Positions 33,878 through 45,547 of a stretch of 64,000 nt of DNA are shown in pieces; position 1 is the stretch's first letter; every line of letters starts with the position of its first letter. Made by a program: the position numbers and the translations under genes. This stretch comes from Phialocephala subalpina (lineage: Eukaryota; Ascomycota; Leotiomycetes; Helotiales; Mollisiaceae): assembly GCA_900073065.1 (NCBI GenBank), contig FJOG01000023.1, positions 500,179 to 564,178 of the forward strand. Direction: 5' to 3'. The notes beneath the pieces are model-generated. The model saw nothing but the letters and a program-made list of their open reading frames with translations. It did not search any database and was not told the origin of the DNA.

Positions 33878-34577
33878 GTGTGATACAAACTGGGATATCA
33901 AAACCTAAAAAGATGACTTGTATATCAAATTCTTTATCAACTTTTCCAATCTGCCCCATTTGGCCCGCCGTAATCCTCAATCCCTCGAGCTGATATCACT
34001 GAATGAACGAGACACTGGTCTCATACCCAATTTCCGATACTCAAGGGAGCAACGTACAGAACCTGGTGCAAAGGCCCCAATGATCAAACCCCCTATCAAA
34101 CAGAACCCAGAACCAGACCAGACATCTTGACTTCAGCAAATCACAGCAAATTCATTTCACACATATCAAGTTGTAGATTTTGAAATGTTTTATTCGGTAG
34201 CTATTCAATGCCTCTGGTACGAGACCGTGGACATCGCAGCTATCTGGCAAGATCGCATAAAGTTTCATCTCGCTATCTCGACCTCGCTGAATCCTTCAAA
34301 GGGGAACAGCTCTCAGTCGAATCTTTTGCTCGTCATCGTCTGCACCATCGAGTGCTTCATATCAAACTAGCAAACGCTTTGGAGCGAGCTAATGACACCT
34401 AGCACAATGTACACGCCTTGCAAATTGCAGGGCCGCCGACGAAACAAACATCCGCTCATGACAGTTACAAGTGTAGATGTGAAAGTGGGGTTGCGTGTGA
34501 AAAGAAAATAGTCCATACAGTGAGATACGCTTCAGCGAAGGTGCTCCCCATCCACCGTGCTCAAAAAACTAGTCCGA
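33878..34577. other. Convergent 3' region
   Basis: Lies between two convergent genes and should hold both 3' UTRs. Open frames at 33918-34402 lack domains and introns. Nothing else seen. Confidence 0.4.
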
Positions 34578-37500
34578 CTAAGTGTGGACAGGTGTGGGGA
34601 CATGCCTGCTCCAGCTCGATGATCCATATCCTCGGCCTCCTCGTCCCCCGCGACCAGAGTTTGGGCTAGAGGAAACAGATGCATTATCGAGGCTAGGGGA
34701 CGCGAACCCGCCCGAAGTATCTCGGCCTCTGCCTCTAGTGTGGGACTGTCGTGGAACGCCACCACGAGAGCCTCCTCCTCGTCGCGGGTTGCTCTTCTGG
34801 CGAGCAGCGACTGGGATACTGACACTTCGGGACTCATCTTGTCCTGGAACCTTGATAGTGACAGTGCTAATGTTGTTTGCGATTTGCTGGGGGAATGGCA
34901 TTGCCTCAGCGCTTGTCGTCTGCGCAACGTGGAATTTTCGTGGCAGATTCTTAGGTGGCGGCTGTGCAGGGCTCCATGCGAGAGCTGGTGCCAAGTCTGG
35001 GACTTTGATAATGGGCAAAGATCCCATCTCTTGTTCCTCGAAGCATTCTTCTGCAGCCGGCTTGGACTCGATTGTACCATCATCTGCAGCCGTCTCTGAA
35101 CCGTGGGATGGCAATGAGACTGTAGCAGCATTTTGCTGGTGAGAAACTTCCAAGGCATTTTTGCTGGAAGAATCAACAGCGAGAGCATTCGACTTTGGAG
35201 GGGAGTGATTGCGTCCAATCAACGAGTTGATTCGTTCTTGCCAATTTCCAGCGGATGGTTCCTGACGACGAACATCCTGATATTGTGATCCTCTCTGGCC
35301 AAAATCTGGGCGCACCGTAAAGGCTGCGTTGTGATTGACAACGGTTGCAACTGGTGCCTGAACTGCTGCCGCAAATGATGTAGGCTTCGGAGGGCCAATT
35401 GGTGCTAAAACTGGCGCCGGTGGCAATTTGACAACAGGTGCAGGTCGGGGAAGAAGAACGTGTGGGTGCGTGATATCACCATCGTAGGCAGGATGCCCAG
35501 CCATGGTTGGGGGAGGTGGGGATGGAGAACCCGGTCTGTCGAACAGAGCAGGCTGTTCTTCCAATCGAACATCGCGGTTGTTTGGAAAGAATCGAGAGCC
35601 TCGGACAGGCGGTGATTGTGTCATAGCAGTAGGTCTCCAAGCATCAAATTGCTGCTGATGATTGCCAACAACATTTCGCCGAGCCATCTCTTGCTCTTCG
35701 AACATGCCGCGCGTCGTAGCGTCCTCTTCAGGTTTCCGTGATTGTAGTGAATCGTGGACAGCGCCGACTTTGGCAACTACTTTTCCTCGCGTTCCATCCT
35801 CATTTAAGTTCACTACATGCCATGTCTCGCTGATAGTCGTGCTCGCCTCTGGAGCGAGGCCCTTCCCTTCAAGCTCTCGTCTTCGTGCTATTTCCGCGTC
35901 CTGTTCTTGTGCGAGCTTTGCGTCCTCCTGAGTAATCCTGTCTGGCAGGCTTCCCCAACCCGAATTTGCTACAGCGGCGCGTGTTTGTTCTTGACGTGAC
36001 ATTCCTTGCTGTTTGTTCGGTGGTCCGATAGGAGCAGGCCGAGAACCATACTCCCTGCCGTGTCCTTGTTGAAACTGGCCACTCCCGCGATTCGAGTTTG
36101 GCGGTCCAATTGGACCAGGGTGAGGTCCTTGGTGCATATCTGGTACTCTGCTCAATTCTGGATTGAAAGTGCCATTGCCCAGTGTCCTATCACTAGTTGG
36201 GGGGCCCCAGACGTTCCTAGAGGTGGATTGCTGGTTTGGTGCTGGAGCCCACGGCTTGAATCTGTCCGAGGACGAGGTTGAAGCGTTCTGCCAGGTCTGT
36301 GAAGATCGGTTGTCTTGAGGCTGTTGAGCGTGTGACTGCGCTTGGCCTTGGCGGAAATCGCCAGCTCGAGGTTCGGCAGTGGGTGCCGAAGGCTGTTCAG
36401 GTGACACCTTGGCCGCAGATTCATTTGTAGTAGAAGCTTCGACAGGCTCAGGTGTTGCCTTCGGCTTATCGTTCGATGATGAAGACTCAGGCTGGGAAGG
36501 TGCGATTTCGGCTTCGTCGCGAACTTGGATCTGAGTTGGGGCTGGCTTCTCCTCTTTCAGTGCGTCTTTCTTCTTCTTATCGGGAGGTGGGCCCATAGCT
36601 TCAAGCTTGATCCGAATTCGCTCCTTCCTTGCAGCTTCTTCTTTGGCCTCTTCTTCTTGTCGTCTCTTGATAGCAAGCTCACGCGTCTGTCGCATAATCT
36701 TCTTCTGTGTCTCGATAGGATCCTCGTAGACTGCAGGTGGAGTTTGATTTGACGCGTCTATGGACGCGGGAGGGACAATTTGACCATGTGTAGACTGCGG
36801 GGATGGGTGGCTAACCACAGGGGACGCACGCGATTGCTGCCACTGTTGATTTTGGTAGCCTCGCTGGTTTTGATGCTGACCGGAAGGCGAAAAATTTCTC
36901 GGTGAAGAAGGTGAATCGCTAACAGCCGCTAAGGAGCCTCTTCGAACATTCAACATCTCGTGAGGAGGCGGCATGTCATGACCTCGACTCATACGCCTGA
37001 CAAAGTTTCCGCTTCCACCACTGACATTGGAAGATGTTCGACGTCGGCTATAACCTCCTTCATGGCCACTTGCACGGTGTGTTTGGAAGGCTGCTGATGG
37101 TTCTGCTGGACCATCTTGGGGTGATGGGCGCTGCAGCACTGCTGGCTGGTGTCCTCGAACATCGTTACGGGTAGATCCCCTGCGTCCTTCATTCACAGGC
37201 TCATATCTGCCGGACTGCGAATTATACAACTCCCTACTTATGTTAGATCCTTCTCGCCAAGATGACCGACTGAAGTCATCAGCAGCAATCTCCTTGGCAG
37301 GTGGAGGTGGCATTCCTTGGAAACCATGTGGATCTCTCTGAGAGAAACGGCCTTGTTGAGGCGGCTGCTGCTGCGGAATCTCGATTGCAATAGGCGCCGC
37401 TTTATCTACCGGCGGCAATGGTGCCCACGGAGACTTGACTGGAGTTGGAGGTCCTGGGGGCTTTGCAACCAGAGTTGGCTTTTCACCTGCAGCGCCCTTC

Positions 37501-38494
37501 TTCAAGATAAGACCAGTTTTGAAGGTTGGCGAAGCTGATGCTTGTGTAGGGGCCGGAGAGATAGGTTTTGGCAGGTCCAGACTCTTCACTTCCTTGACCG
37601 CAGGTACTGGCTCAGGAGCTGGCATAGGTGTGTCGTCAACTTGCGGCAGCGTAATCTTCGTACCGTCGGTCCATTCGATGGTTTCAGGTGCCCAATCATC
37701 GTCGTCATCATCTATATCTGCCCAATTTGCTTGTTTACCTGGGTCGTCTGATTGTAGTCTCGTAGCTAAATGAATGCCATATTGTTGCTTCAACTCTTCG
37801 TCTGTGAATCTCTTAGGCTCGGGGGGAGGTGCCGCTAGAAAAGTTAATCTTCAGTACCCATAGTTGAGCGGCTTAACATACGTCTGTTCTTGTTCCAAAC
37901 CGCACTCGCATCTGGAGCTGAGCCGGGTTTACCACCATTGGCAGCAGCAGCATTGCGAGGAGCTGAATCCCGCAGACCACTTCCAGACTTGGCCACTAAT
38001 CGAGGTCTTGCAGCAGTGCTGGTCGAAGGTCCGGCCTGGGTTGTTGTTGACGCAGATGATCCTTTGTCACCGAGCTTCGAGGGCGTCGCAACAGTTGCGC
38101 TCTTAGATGCAAGGAACTTGTTGTTTATTGAGACAGTCTTGAATGACTTCTTCACAGTTGATGCTGATCGTATGTGGCCCTTCTCGTCGCCGGTTTTCGA
38201 CGCCTCCGCCTTTGGACCCTCCGTATCCGATCCTCCACTAACACTGACCTCCGCAGAATTGACATTTGCTTCGGCAGGTTCGGTACTATCTTGCTTGTCT
38301 CCATCTTTCTCGGAAGTTCCATTCACGATAGGCTGGCTTTGCTTGGAGGTGACATCTTGGCTTGGGGTTTCAATTGTGTTCTGAGCGCAAGTCAATATTT
38401 GGGTCAGCGCAACGGGCACTCATGAACATACCAGCTCATGATCGGGTATAGACGACGTCGCAAGTATATCAGAAGTAGCTTCATTTGCCATCAT
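34578..38494 (-). CDS. Large disordered RGG-motif protein (putative RNA-binding)
   Basis: Three exons: 38432-38494, 37882-38380 and 34578-37834; 1272 residues. Start at MMANEATSD; the first exon is only 21 codons. An N-terminal Ser/Thr/Ala-rich part ends in a conserved-looking block bridging exons 2 and 3 (SAVWNKNRPAPPPEPKRF, then ELKQQYGIHLATRLQ) and an acidic WADIDDDDDDWAPETIEW. A charged coiled-coil segment follows at about 640-690 (RELAIKRRQEEEAKEEAARK). The remainder is Pro/Gln/Ser-rich, and the C-terminus is Arg/Gly-rich (RRGGGSRGG, RGRGRD, GRGGRGGRGYG). RGG tracts usually bind RNA or G-quadruplexes and are arginine-methylated. I do not recognise an orthologue with known function; a translation or mRNP factor is the best guess. 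Confidence 0.8.
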
Positions 38495-39513
38495 ACGTCT
38501 TCAGTGTTGTTTCGAAGAGCTCTGCGCATGCGTGACACCTATTCGTCTGCGTTCTGTCAAAGAGGGTGAGAAGGGCGGGGAGGATCGTGAGGATAGTTCG
38601 TAGTATTGGCAGGGCGAGTCACCAATATGGAGAAATAGGTAACTCTCGTGGAGAGGTGGAGGGATTCGTGGTTGTCTTGTCGTGGCTTGTCGAGTTGATG
38701 ATGACTTAGAGGTCACATACAGCAGCTCGCTACAGTTTAGCGCGTCTTCAAAAATTCAACTTCAGCCTCGTAATTTTGACCACCAAATTGTCCGTACTTC
38801 CGAAAGGGGGACATCTAGACTTTTTGGAAAGGATTTATTCTTTACATTTAGGATGTTACCATGTAGTCTGAGATTCATTCTTTTCATAATGATGATACGT
38901 TTTCCATAGTTCTGTTCGGTTTTTGCCAAGCTTACAAGCTTACAGGAAGGAGGAAAATGTGATGATCCTTGTGGCTGGGAGTTAAATCAAAATGTGTGCT
39001 AAGTCATGACTGTGATGACGACAATCATTTCCAGTTCCGTCTTCCATGGAGTGGTCATATTTGCGTCGAATATTAGCAGGAGGATAATATTCCAGGCGGA
39101 GAAGAGCATTCGTAATCTGGATAAACCTGGGAGCAGCTGGATTTATCTCCTCTTACCAGTTGCTGAAACGTAGGAACTAGAAGTGAAAGACCATCTTGGA
39201 TACTCTAGCAACTGACTAGCTCATAACCAGAAATGACTACCACAAGTAAGGCAAAATAGAAAGAGCCCGTATCTAGGGAATCCAGACCTGCCCCGCATCA
39301 TTGGACCACGACCCTGAACTAGACAGGCGATCACTGTTTGAAACAAAGCTCTCCAGGCTAGATTGCTCATACCCAATCCATCGGACGATGTTGTCACAGT
39401 ATGTTGAGCTTTGCAAGCAGTTTTCAGGCTGGTATTGTCCTATGCTTATTTACATCACTCATAATCTAACACGTCCTTGTCTCCTGCCCACATCCCTGAT
39501 CCCTCGGATTCAT
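38495..39513. other. Intergenic, about 1 kb
   Basis: Promoter of the RGG protein gene on the left, 3' flank of ATP17 on the right. TC/AG-rich near 38560-38680. No supported gene. Confidence 0.4.
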
Positions 39514-40094
39514 TTAGTGAGCGTTGTTCTTGTGGTGTCCTGCAATCATATTAGCCTCCGTTCCATCCAGCGGTTGGTTGAGAACTTACGGAGATGGAAG
39601 TAGTAGTTTTGAGCATAGCCAATTCCGAGGATGAAAATGATGGCATGGATGAGAGCTATATTTCGTGGTTAGACCGACTTTCTATACTCGTAGGGCGTCT
39701 GGACATACGGGTGGCCGATGGGTTCTTTCCGAAGTAACGAGCCTGGTATCTGGCAAGAGGTCCCTTGGGCTTGAGTTCTGGAGCGGCACCTCGAGGAAGC
39801 TTTTCGTAGAAGCTGACTACACGTTGCATACGAGCAGCATCTTGAGCAGCACCCAGTCCCTGCTTTGCATTAGCCATGTTGTCCGAGATTCCCATCCTGA
39901 TTGATCCGGCCGTATGCCTCGTTCCTCGCTGGGTGTCGAAATCGAAGGTTCGGAAGGTATTGGGGGGGCTTACAGTTGGAGAGGCCACCTATCATTGATG
40001 TTGGGTCAGCTCAATGATCAGCTAGAGATTGAGGATTTGCAAGTACCTTAGGTGGAATGAGGGTTGAAAGCGCGCGACGGGTAATGAAGCTCAT
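39514..40094 (-). CDS. ATP17: Mitochondrial F1Fo ATP synthase subunit f
   Basis: Five exons: 40047-40094, 39974-39988 (15 nt), 39709-39862, 39590-39655 and 39514-39539; 102 residues, the usual size. Start MSFITRRALSTLIPPK is a short mitochondrial presequence. The core is GAAQDAARMQRVVSFYEKLP, then ARYQARYFGKNPSA. A single membrane helix follows (LIHAIIFILGIGYAQNYYFH), and the C-terminus is RHHKNNAH. Subunit f sits in the membrane part of complex V and helps dimerisation. The 111-nt second intron is a stop-free multiple of three, so an unspliced message would insert 37 Ser/Thr/Arg-rich residues; the exons on both sides are joined by family similarity. It is head to head with NDUFS4. Confidence 0.93.
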
Positions 40095-40360
40095 CTTGAC
40101 TATGAACACAGCAGGTCAGCTCTGTCGGTCCCTCCAAATACTCCAAACATCAGTTCAGCAGGGTTTTGAGATGTCGTACCTCAATTGGGGGTTTGGCTGA
40201 AGCGGCGGGGAAGAAGTTGCGATTCGATGTGTAGGTAGGGACTTTGAAGTCGATGTCCCGGAAGCTTTTCGCGCCAAAGAGATTAGGTAAGCGAGTAACG
40301 ACGACCACCAGGCCCGACCTTGGAGGCTTCTGGACAATCTAGATAGCAGTACACCGCACA
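40095..40360. promoter_or_regulatory. Shared divergent promoter, ATP17 / NDUFS4
   Basis: 266 bp between opposing start codons of a complex V and a complex I subunit. No TATA box stands out. Both messages must start within this gap. Confidence 0.6.
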
Positions 40361-41104
40361 ATGTCGCTCCTACGACCATCAATTGCAGGCCGACTGCTCA
40401 GAGCAGGAGCTCCGGCAGCTCGACGACTTGTCCCTGCGACCGTACGATATGACAGCCACACAGCATTGGGAACGTCCCTCACAGCATCGGAAGCATCCTC
40501 AGTACCGGTCGAAGCAGGAGAATCGAAAAAAATACAGCCCAGACACAATCAGCCAGACTATGCTGCCGAAGTTGACCAGGCTTCATCGTGAGCTTCCCTT
40601 TGTCAATTGCTGTTCATGCTAACGAGATCAGGACTTTCTCTCCAATCCCGAAACGAGTTATGAACGGTAGCGAGGAGGGAGATGTCTTACCAGCTGCTGT
40701 GCTATCTGGTGCACCAATTGAGCTGGAAGCAAGAACTGTCCGGTACGTCGATATCAATCCTAAATCACAATGATCAATGTCTCATAAAACCTAGAATCTA
40801 CAAGCCTGCCAAAACAGCCACACAATCCGGAGACTGGCACGGCCACCACTGGCGCATGGATTGGGATATTCTGTCTAAGGGACATCGATGGGAGAACCCT
40901 TTGATGGGCTGGCAATCCTCGGCAGATTTCATGCAAGGTACACACCTGAACTTCAAGTCCAAAGAAGACGCTATCCAGTTTGCGGAGAAGCAAGGATACG
41001 AATACTTCGTTCAGGAGCCAAACTCGAGGAAGATTATCCCCAAGGCATATGCAAACAACTTCTTATGGAGCGATAAGAAGTTGAAGCACATTCGGACGAA
41101 GTAG
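40361..41104 (+). CDS. NDUFS4: NADH:ubiquinone oxidoreductase subunit NDUFS4 (fungal 21-kDa complex I subunit)
   Basis: Three exons: 40361-40587, 40632-40742 and 40795-41104; 215 residues. The N-terminus MSLLRPSIAGRLLRAGAPAA is an Arg/Ala-rich mitochondrial targeting sequence. The conserved core includes VRIYKPAKTATQSGDWHGHH, WRMDWDILSKGHRWENPLMG, WQSSAD and AIQFAEKQGYEYFV, then the C-terminal PKAYANNFLWS. NDUFS4 is an accessory subunit of the N-module boundary that stabilises the NADH-oxidising arm of complex I. Start chosen as the first ATG in a targeting-peptide context. Introns are 44 and 52 nt. Confidence 0.95.
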
Positions 41105-41504
41105 ATGGCTGGCGTTGAATTCGTACATATATTTGGTCGAGACGTAACAAGATCATTGAAGCGGATTCGAAGATTCTGCATTTCTTGTGGCAAGAGATAC
41201 AGACAGAAAGTGGAAGCCAGTATTTTCATTGCATTTCGCTATTTACGCAGTTCGTAGCCACTCCCTGTACCTCGGATGCATTGTTGGCGCATCAAGAAGC
41301 ATTCTCTTCCCCTGCAGCATCCAGAATTTATGATGCAGATCTTGAAATTTTCCTCCTCTAAGAATGTTTATTAGCATCGTTTCAGCACAGGCTTTCCTGC
41401 TCTTGATTCTTACCCAAAAATTTACTCGAATCATGTTCGTCAGATGTGCCCAAGGGCTTGAATAGAAGCTTGTCAACTCCCATGTCCTCGTTTCGTACCT
41501 CGAA

Positions 41505-42491
41505 TTACGAAGCTTCCACCAAGTTTATGTCGCCACCATTCATTGCTGATGTCGCCTTTCGACTCAAGCATTCAATCCATGCAACTTCCCACTTGAAATA
41601 CCATGGAAGACCACGAGGAGTGTTGCGAACCCAGGCAGTGTTAGGTGAACGCGGCGTGACAAATTCAATTGTAAGACGTCCCTGACGCGCGATATACAGA
41701 GAGAGGAGCTTGTTGAAGTCTGGGGGAGCTTTTTCTTCCACAGCAACGACGATCACCGGTTTCTCGCAAGCCGAGAACTTTTGAAGATATCGTTCCAGGT
41801 CCGGCAGTACAAGCCAGGATTTGCACTCGCCGGAGTTCTTCCGAGTGGATAGCCCCATTAGAGCCCAATTATGTTGACATCGCTCATCTATACCACGAGG
41901 GAGGTTGATCTTGATGTTCTTCACGAAGGAAAGTATGTTTGGTCGCTTATCGAGGAGGGAATAGGCGAGCGCCCAGCGGAGGTTCGGGTCTTCGTTTGGG
42001 TATTGCAAGATGTATCCTCCAATGGAGACCTCATCTACCATGGAATCAACGAAGGACTGAACTTCTTTGTAAAGCTGCTTGTTGACGAAGAGGAGTGGTA
42101 AGGCACCGATACCGTTCATCTTTAAACAGCACGGTCCGGACCACTAGAAGACGGGGGAGTCAGCAATTGCCCTTTCAAGCACATTTCTTGAGAAAGTCTC
42201 AAGCTAAATATCATGAGACATTCCAAAATCGGAAAAAAGGTGTATCCCCTGCCCCCATTTACGTACTTTGGGGAGGACTGAGATCGTGATGCCACTCGAA
42301 CCCGATGACAACGACGGTAAGGTTCGATTACTCAACGCTCCCTTGATACAAAGCTCAATGATCTGGTTGCGAATCTCGCCGGGAAGAACGTCAATCAGTG
42401 GTGAGGGCATTGTCGAAGGGCCGGCTGACACCGCTGTTGTGATAGCTGGCGCCATCTTCGAGGGGTTGTGCGATAGAGTGGAGATCGACAT
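41505..42491 (-). CDS. Hypothetical protein with an N-terminal LPGEIRNQI motif (F-box-like family of ascomycetes)
   Basis: Two exons, 42267-42491 and 41505-42143, joined in phase 0 across a 123-nt intron; 287 residues. The segment PLIDVLPGEIRNQIIELCI near residue 30 is the hallmark of a large, variable ascomycete family often annotated as F-box-like or 2EXR. LLFVNKQLYKEVQSF after the splice site is the second conserved element (a returning 'VCRQIYxE' helix). No enzyme motif. Function unknown; such proteins may be ubiquitin-ligase adaptors. Start MSISTLSH is preferred; MAPAITT 12 codons later is the alternative. The 397-bp stretch 41108-41504, between this and NDUFS4, shows nothing. Confidence 0.65.
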
Positions 42492-42972
42492 TTCGCGATT
42501 GCTCGACGAAAACGAAAAGGTACTTGTAATTACAGAGTGAATCGGAAAATGGAAGACAAGGCTGTGAGGCAGGCAACGATCGTTCAAGACATGAGGCTGA
42601 GCGGCAGGTAAAGGTTGAAAGTCCACGTGACGGGTGAGTCTTCACAAAGTCCCAGCCTGAGAGTCAACTTGAACAACAGGATTCACTGTTTGATTGTCCC
42701 AGAATGCTGGAGTTGAAATTTTCAACTATTGCAGCTAGAACAAGATGCCCTGACAAGATCTGGATAATGAGTTCTACTCTATTGAGACCTTCACACCCAA
42801 TAGAGTTCAAGATCAAGATTTGATGGCCAACTGATCCACTTGGATATAGAAGTTTCGAGTCGCAAGTTTTTCCGGAATAAATGAGTTGTATCGCGAGGAA
42901 AATGTCAAGAGAAGAGACAACTTCAAAGTGGAAGGAGGAGTGCATAACTTCGCTGTCCCTGTCCAATAAGGT

Positions 42973-43200
42973 CTAGCTCCGATTTATGCAGAACTTCTCC
43001 AAGCCTTCTCGAAGCACGTTTTGTGCATAAAGCATTCTGTCATCAGCCACCACGACGACAACTTCAGAAATACCATCAAAGGGTGTGACTGACATCAGTC
43101 CATCGTGGGGTCCGTCAAACTCCTCATTTCCCGGAATCTCCAAGAGCCGTGCCCTCGCACGTCGCACCTCTGCGAGAAAGCGCCATGTGGCAGATGCCAT
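42973..43200 (-). CDS. Small hypothetical protein, 75 residues
   Basis: Single open frame from MASATWRFLAEVRRARARLL with an Arg-rich first helix and a Val-rich strand (SEVVVVVADD). No intron, no known domain, no signal peptide. It could be an exon of a larger gene or chance. The stretch 42492-42972 on its 3' side contains only another short uninformative frame. Confidence 0.25.
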   Translation of the reverse strand: MASATWRFLAEVRRARARLLEIPGNEEFDGPHDGLMSVTPFDGISEVVVVVADDRMLYAQNVLREGLEKFCINRS

Positions 43201-44156
43201 GGGAAGCCATCACAAAAAGTTCAGTTGATTCTCTTACCGCCAGACAAGGAAACCCTCTGTTCACATATCAAGGGCAACTCATAATGCATACTGACAGACC
43301 TGTCATCCTTAAATTTAATCTTATCCGATACCCTGGCAATTGTTGCTTCTTTTCACTGTTCGTTTCGCGTTTGGATATCTGAGGCTCAAAGTGTTTGATC
43401 GTAGTCCCTTTCAGCGAAAACATAGTCTGGCTGTTCTGATTGGGGGAATTATTTGTATTCTCTTATTAAAAAATTTTCTCTTAATTTTAGCTTTTTTCTC
43501 AAGTTGTATGCAATTATCGGCGATGTTGTTAGAAGTGTTGTTGCTGTTGAACTGCAGATTTAGCATCGTCTATGCTGTACGAATTTTTGTCAAAGATCTC
43601 GTCATGTCTTTCCCCCGAGATCTGTGTCTTGTTCCCGTCCCTAGCCGCGTATCAAACTCAAAGCGTCGCATAACAACCTTGTGCAGTTTATTTTCATCCC
43701 AACCCAACCACGGCCTGACTGCCATCCCAAAGTCGGCTGCACTGCCGAACTGCACAAACGTTGCTCCTCTCCTGTATCATGTTCCGTTCTGATGCAACTG
43801 CGCCTCTCTCGTTCGTCCCATGCAAGGAGCTCGAAGATGTTTCGTTGATCAGATAATCCGGAGATTGTCCATCCTGCTTTTGTGACTGAGCGAGTTTCGA
43901 CATGCCGAGGGCAGAGCTGATATAAACGGCCGCCCCGATGATGTGGAAGACTTTTCTCATCACCACTTCTCACAAGGGTGTTTACTCTCATTAGTTCTAT
44001 ACATTCACATTCATTACTGCTAGTCGGCTTAATTTTCCATTCTTTCCTCTTCTGGCAAGCTTTCACCACACTTTATACATTTTACTACTTGCGAATCCTT
44101 CTCCTCACATAAACTCTTCACCAACAAGACAATCGACAAACTCAAATCTCACCAAC
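43201..44156. other. Intergenic / promoter of the Ser-rich wall protein gene
   Basis: AT-rich around 43440-43520, then pyrimidine-rich tracts (about 43980-44110) typical of a fungal core promoter and 5' UTR. No supported gene. Confidence 0.45.
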
Positions 44157-45028
44157 ATGCGCTACATCTCTATCCTCGCATTGGCACTTACCTCCTCTGT
44201 CTTGGCAGGCAGCTCGGATTCCAGCTCATACGGTGGAAGTTCTGACTCCGACTCATCATCAGACAAGGGCGTCTCCAGCTACGGTGGAAGCTCGAGTTCC
44301 GACAAAGGTTCATCAGACTCTAGCTCTTACGACAGCTCCTACGACAACTCGAACTCCAACTCTGGGTCTTCCGATAACGGCTCAAGCTCATACGGCTCAG
44401 ACTCCTCATCCGGCAAAGGCTCTTATGGAGATAGCAGCAACTCGAAGTCGAACAAGACCGAAACGACGAAGACCAAAGCAAGCTATACCCATGCCTCAAA
44501 GACGGCCCAGCTTTACAGCGAGAAGACTCATGCAACGAAGGAGAAGAACTCGACCGAGACTAAGACCAAGACTGTCGAGGTCGAGAAGACTCTCACAATC
44601 GAGAAGACGTACACTACCACCCATACAAAAACCACGAGCTATGAGAGCGGAGGCGTAAGTAAAACTTCACAAATTGTTCCATACATCAGCTAACAGATAT
44701 TCAGACAATCCTGGTCTCCATTATCTTCAGCACCGAGACTGCTGTGACCTCCTTTGCCTCTGTTTCCTCCGTTGTGCAGACGATCCCCATTCTTACCGCC
44801 AATACCGATGCTCCTAAGGCCGTCACAACAGTTCCACCTGCCGTGACTACCTCGTTCACCAAAGCAACCGCTTCCAAGACGAGTGCATCGAACACTTCAT
44901 CAATCCTCCAGCAAGCCAATCAAACTGCCCCTGCTGCCGTCTTCACCGGAAGCGCTTCGTCTTCAGTATACCAACTCTCATCTGTTGTGGCTGCAGGTTT
45001 GCTTGCATTGGCGGCGACATTACTGTAA
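44157..45028 (+). CDS. Secreted Ser-rich, probably GPI-anchored cell wall protein
   Basis: Two exons, 44157-44654 and 44705-45028, with a 50-nt intron; 273 residues. Signal peptide MRYISILALALTSSVLA, then a Ser/Gly/Asp/Tyr low-complexity region (about 18-100: SSSYGG, SSDKG and similar units), a Lys/Thr-rich segment (about 100-165), a Thr/Ala/Ser-rich stalk suited to O-mannosylation, and a C-terminal hydrophobic tail (SVVAAGLLALAATLL) preceded by small residues, as needed for GPI attachment. The product probably sits on the plasma membrane or is cross-linked to wall glucan. No enzymatic domain. Repeat copy number is likely to vary between strains. Confidence 0.85.
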
Positions 45029-45547
45029 CCTGCTAGGTTATATTTAGGTGTTTCTTGTGTTTAGGCGGTTGATCCGTGTTGTGTAATGGTTATTGGGAAT
45101 GCTCATGGCACGATGGTATATAAGGCTTGGTTAGTCTTAATGAAGACTTAAATGATACCCATTCGATCTTCTGGACGAGATTAATAGATCAATCCAAAAA
45201 CATAACATGTCTCATCCTTTCTTGCTGGTATCGTCAAACTGAACAGCTGGTGTTTTCGCATGTATCGAAGCCGAGGAGTGACCTTAAAATCCAAATTTTC
45301 TCAGTGTAGAAGTTGTAAACCTTGGGGTCGAATAATAGAATATCCATCAGCATTTCTGTTCTCAAAGTCCTAACTCTTCTTGACAATTTGCCAGGAGTCA
45401 GTTTTCACTTCCACATCACATATTACTCTAAAGGGCTTAGCGCGGGTCGGCTCCCCTCACAAGCGTTTCCCGTGCAGCCTTGTCCGTCTGCGATATCAAA
45501 AAAGTTCCAAGCACATCGACAGATGCGCCACTACAACCACAACAACC
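45029..45547. other. Intergenic, about 520 bp
   Basis: 3' flank of the wall protein gene and 5' leader of PRP22. The PRP22 frame is open upstream to 45380, but that extension is Ser/Arg/Thr-rich and ends in a CAACAACCATGG start context, so I read it as leader. Confidence 0.5.

Noticed and set aside
45380..45547. N-terminal extension of Prp22 from an upstream ATG
   Set aside because: The added 56 residues are not family-like, and the ATG at 45548 has a good context and the standard Prp22 start.
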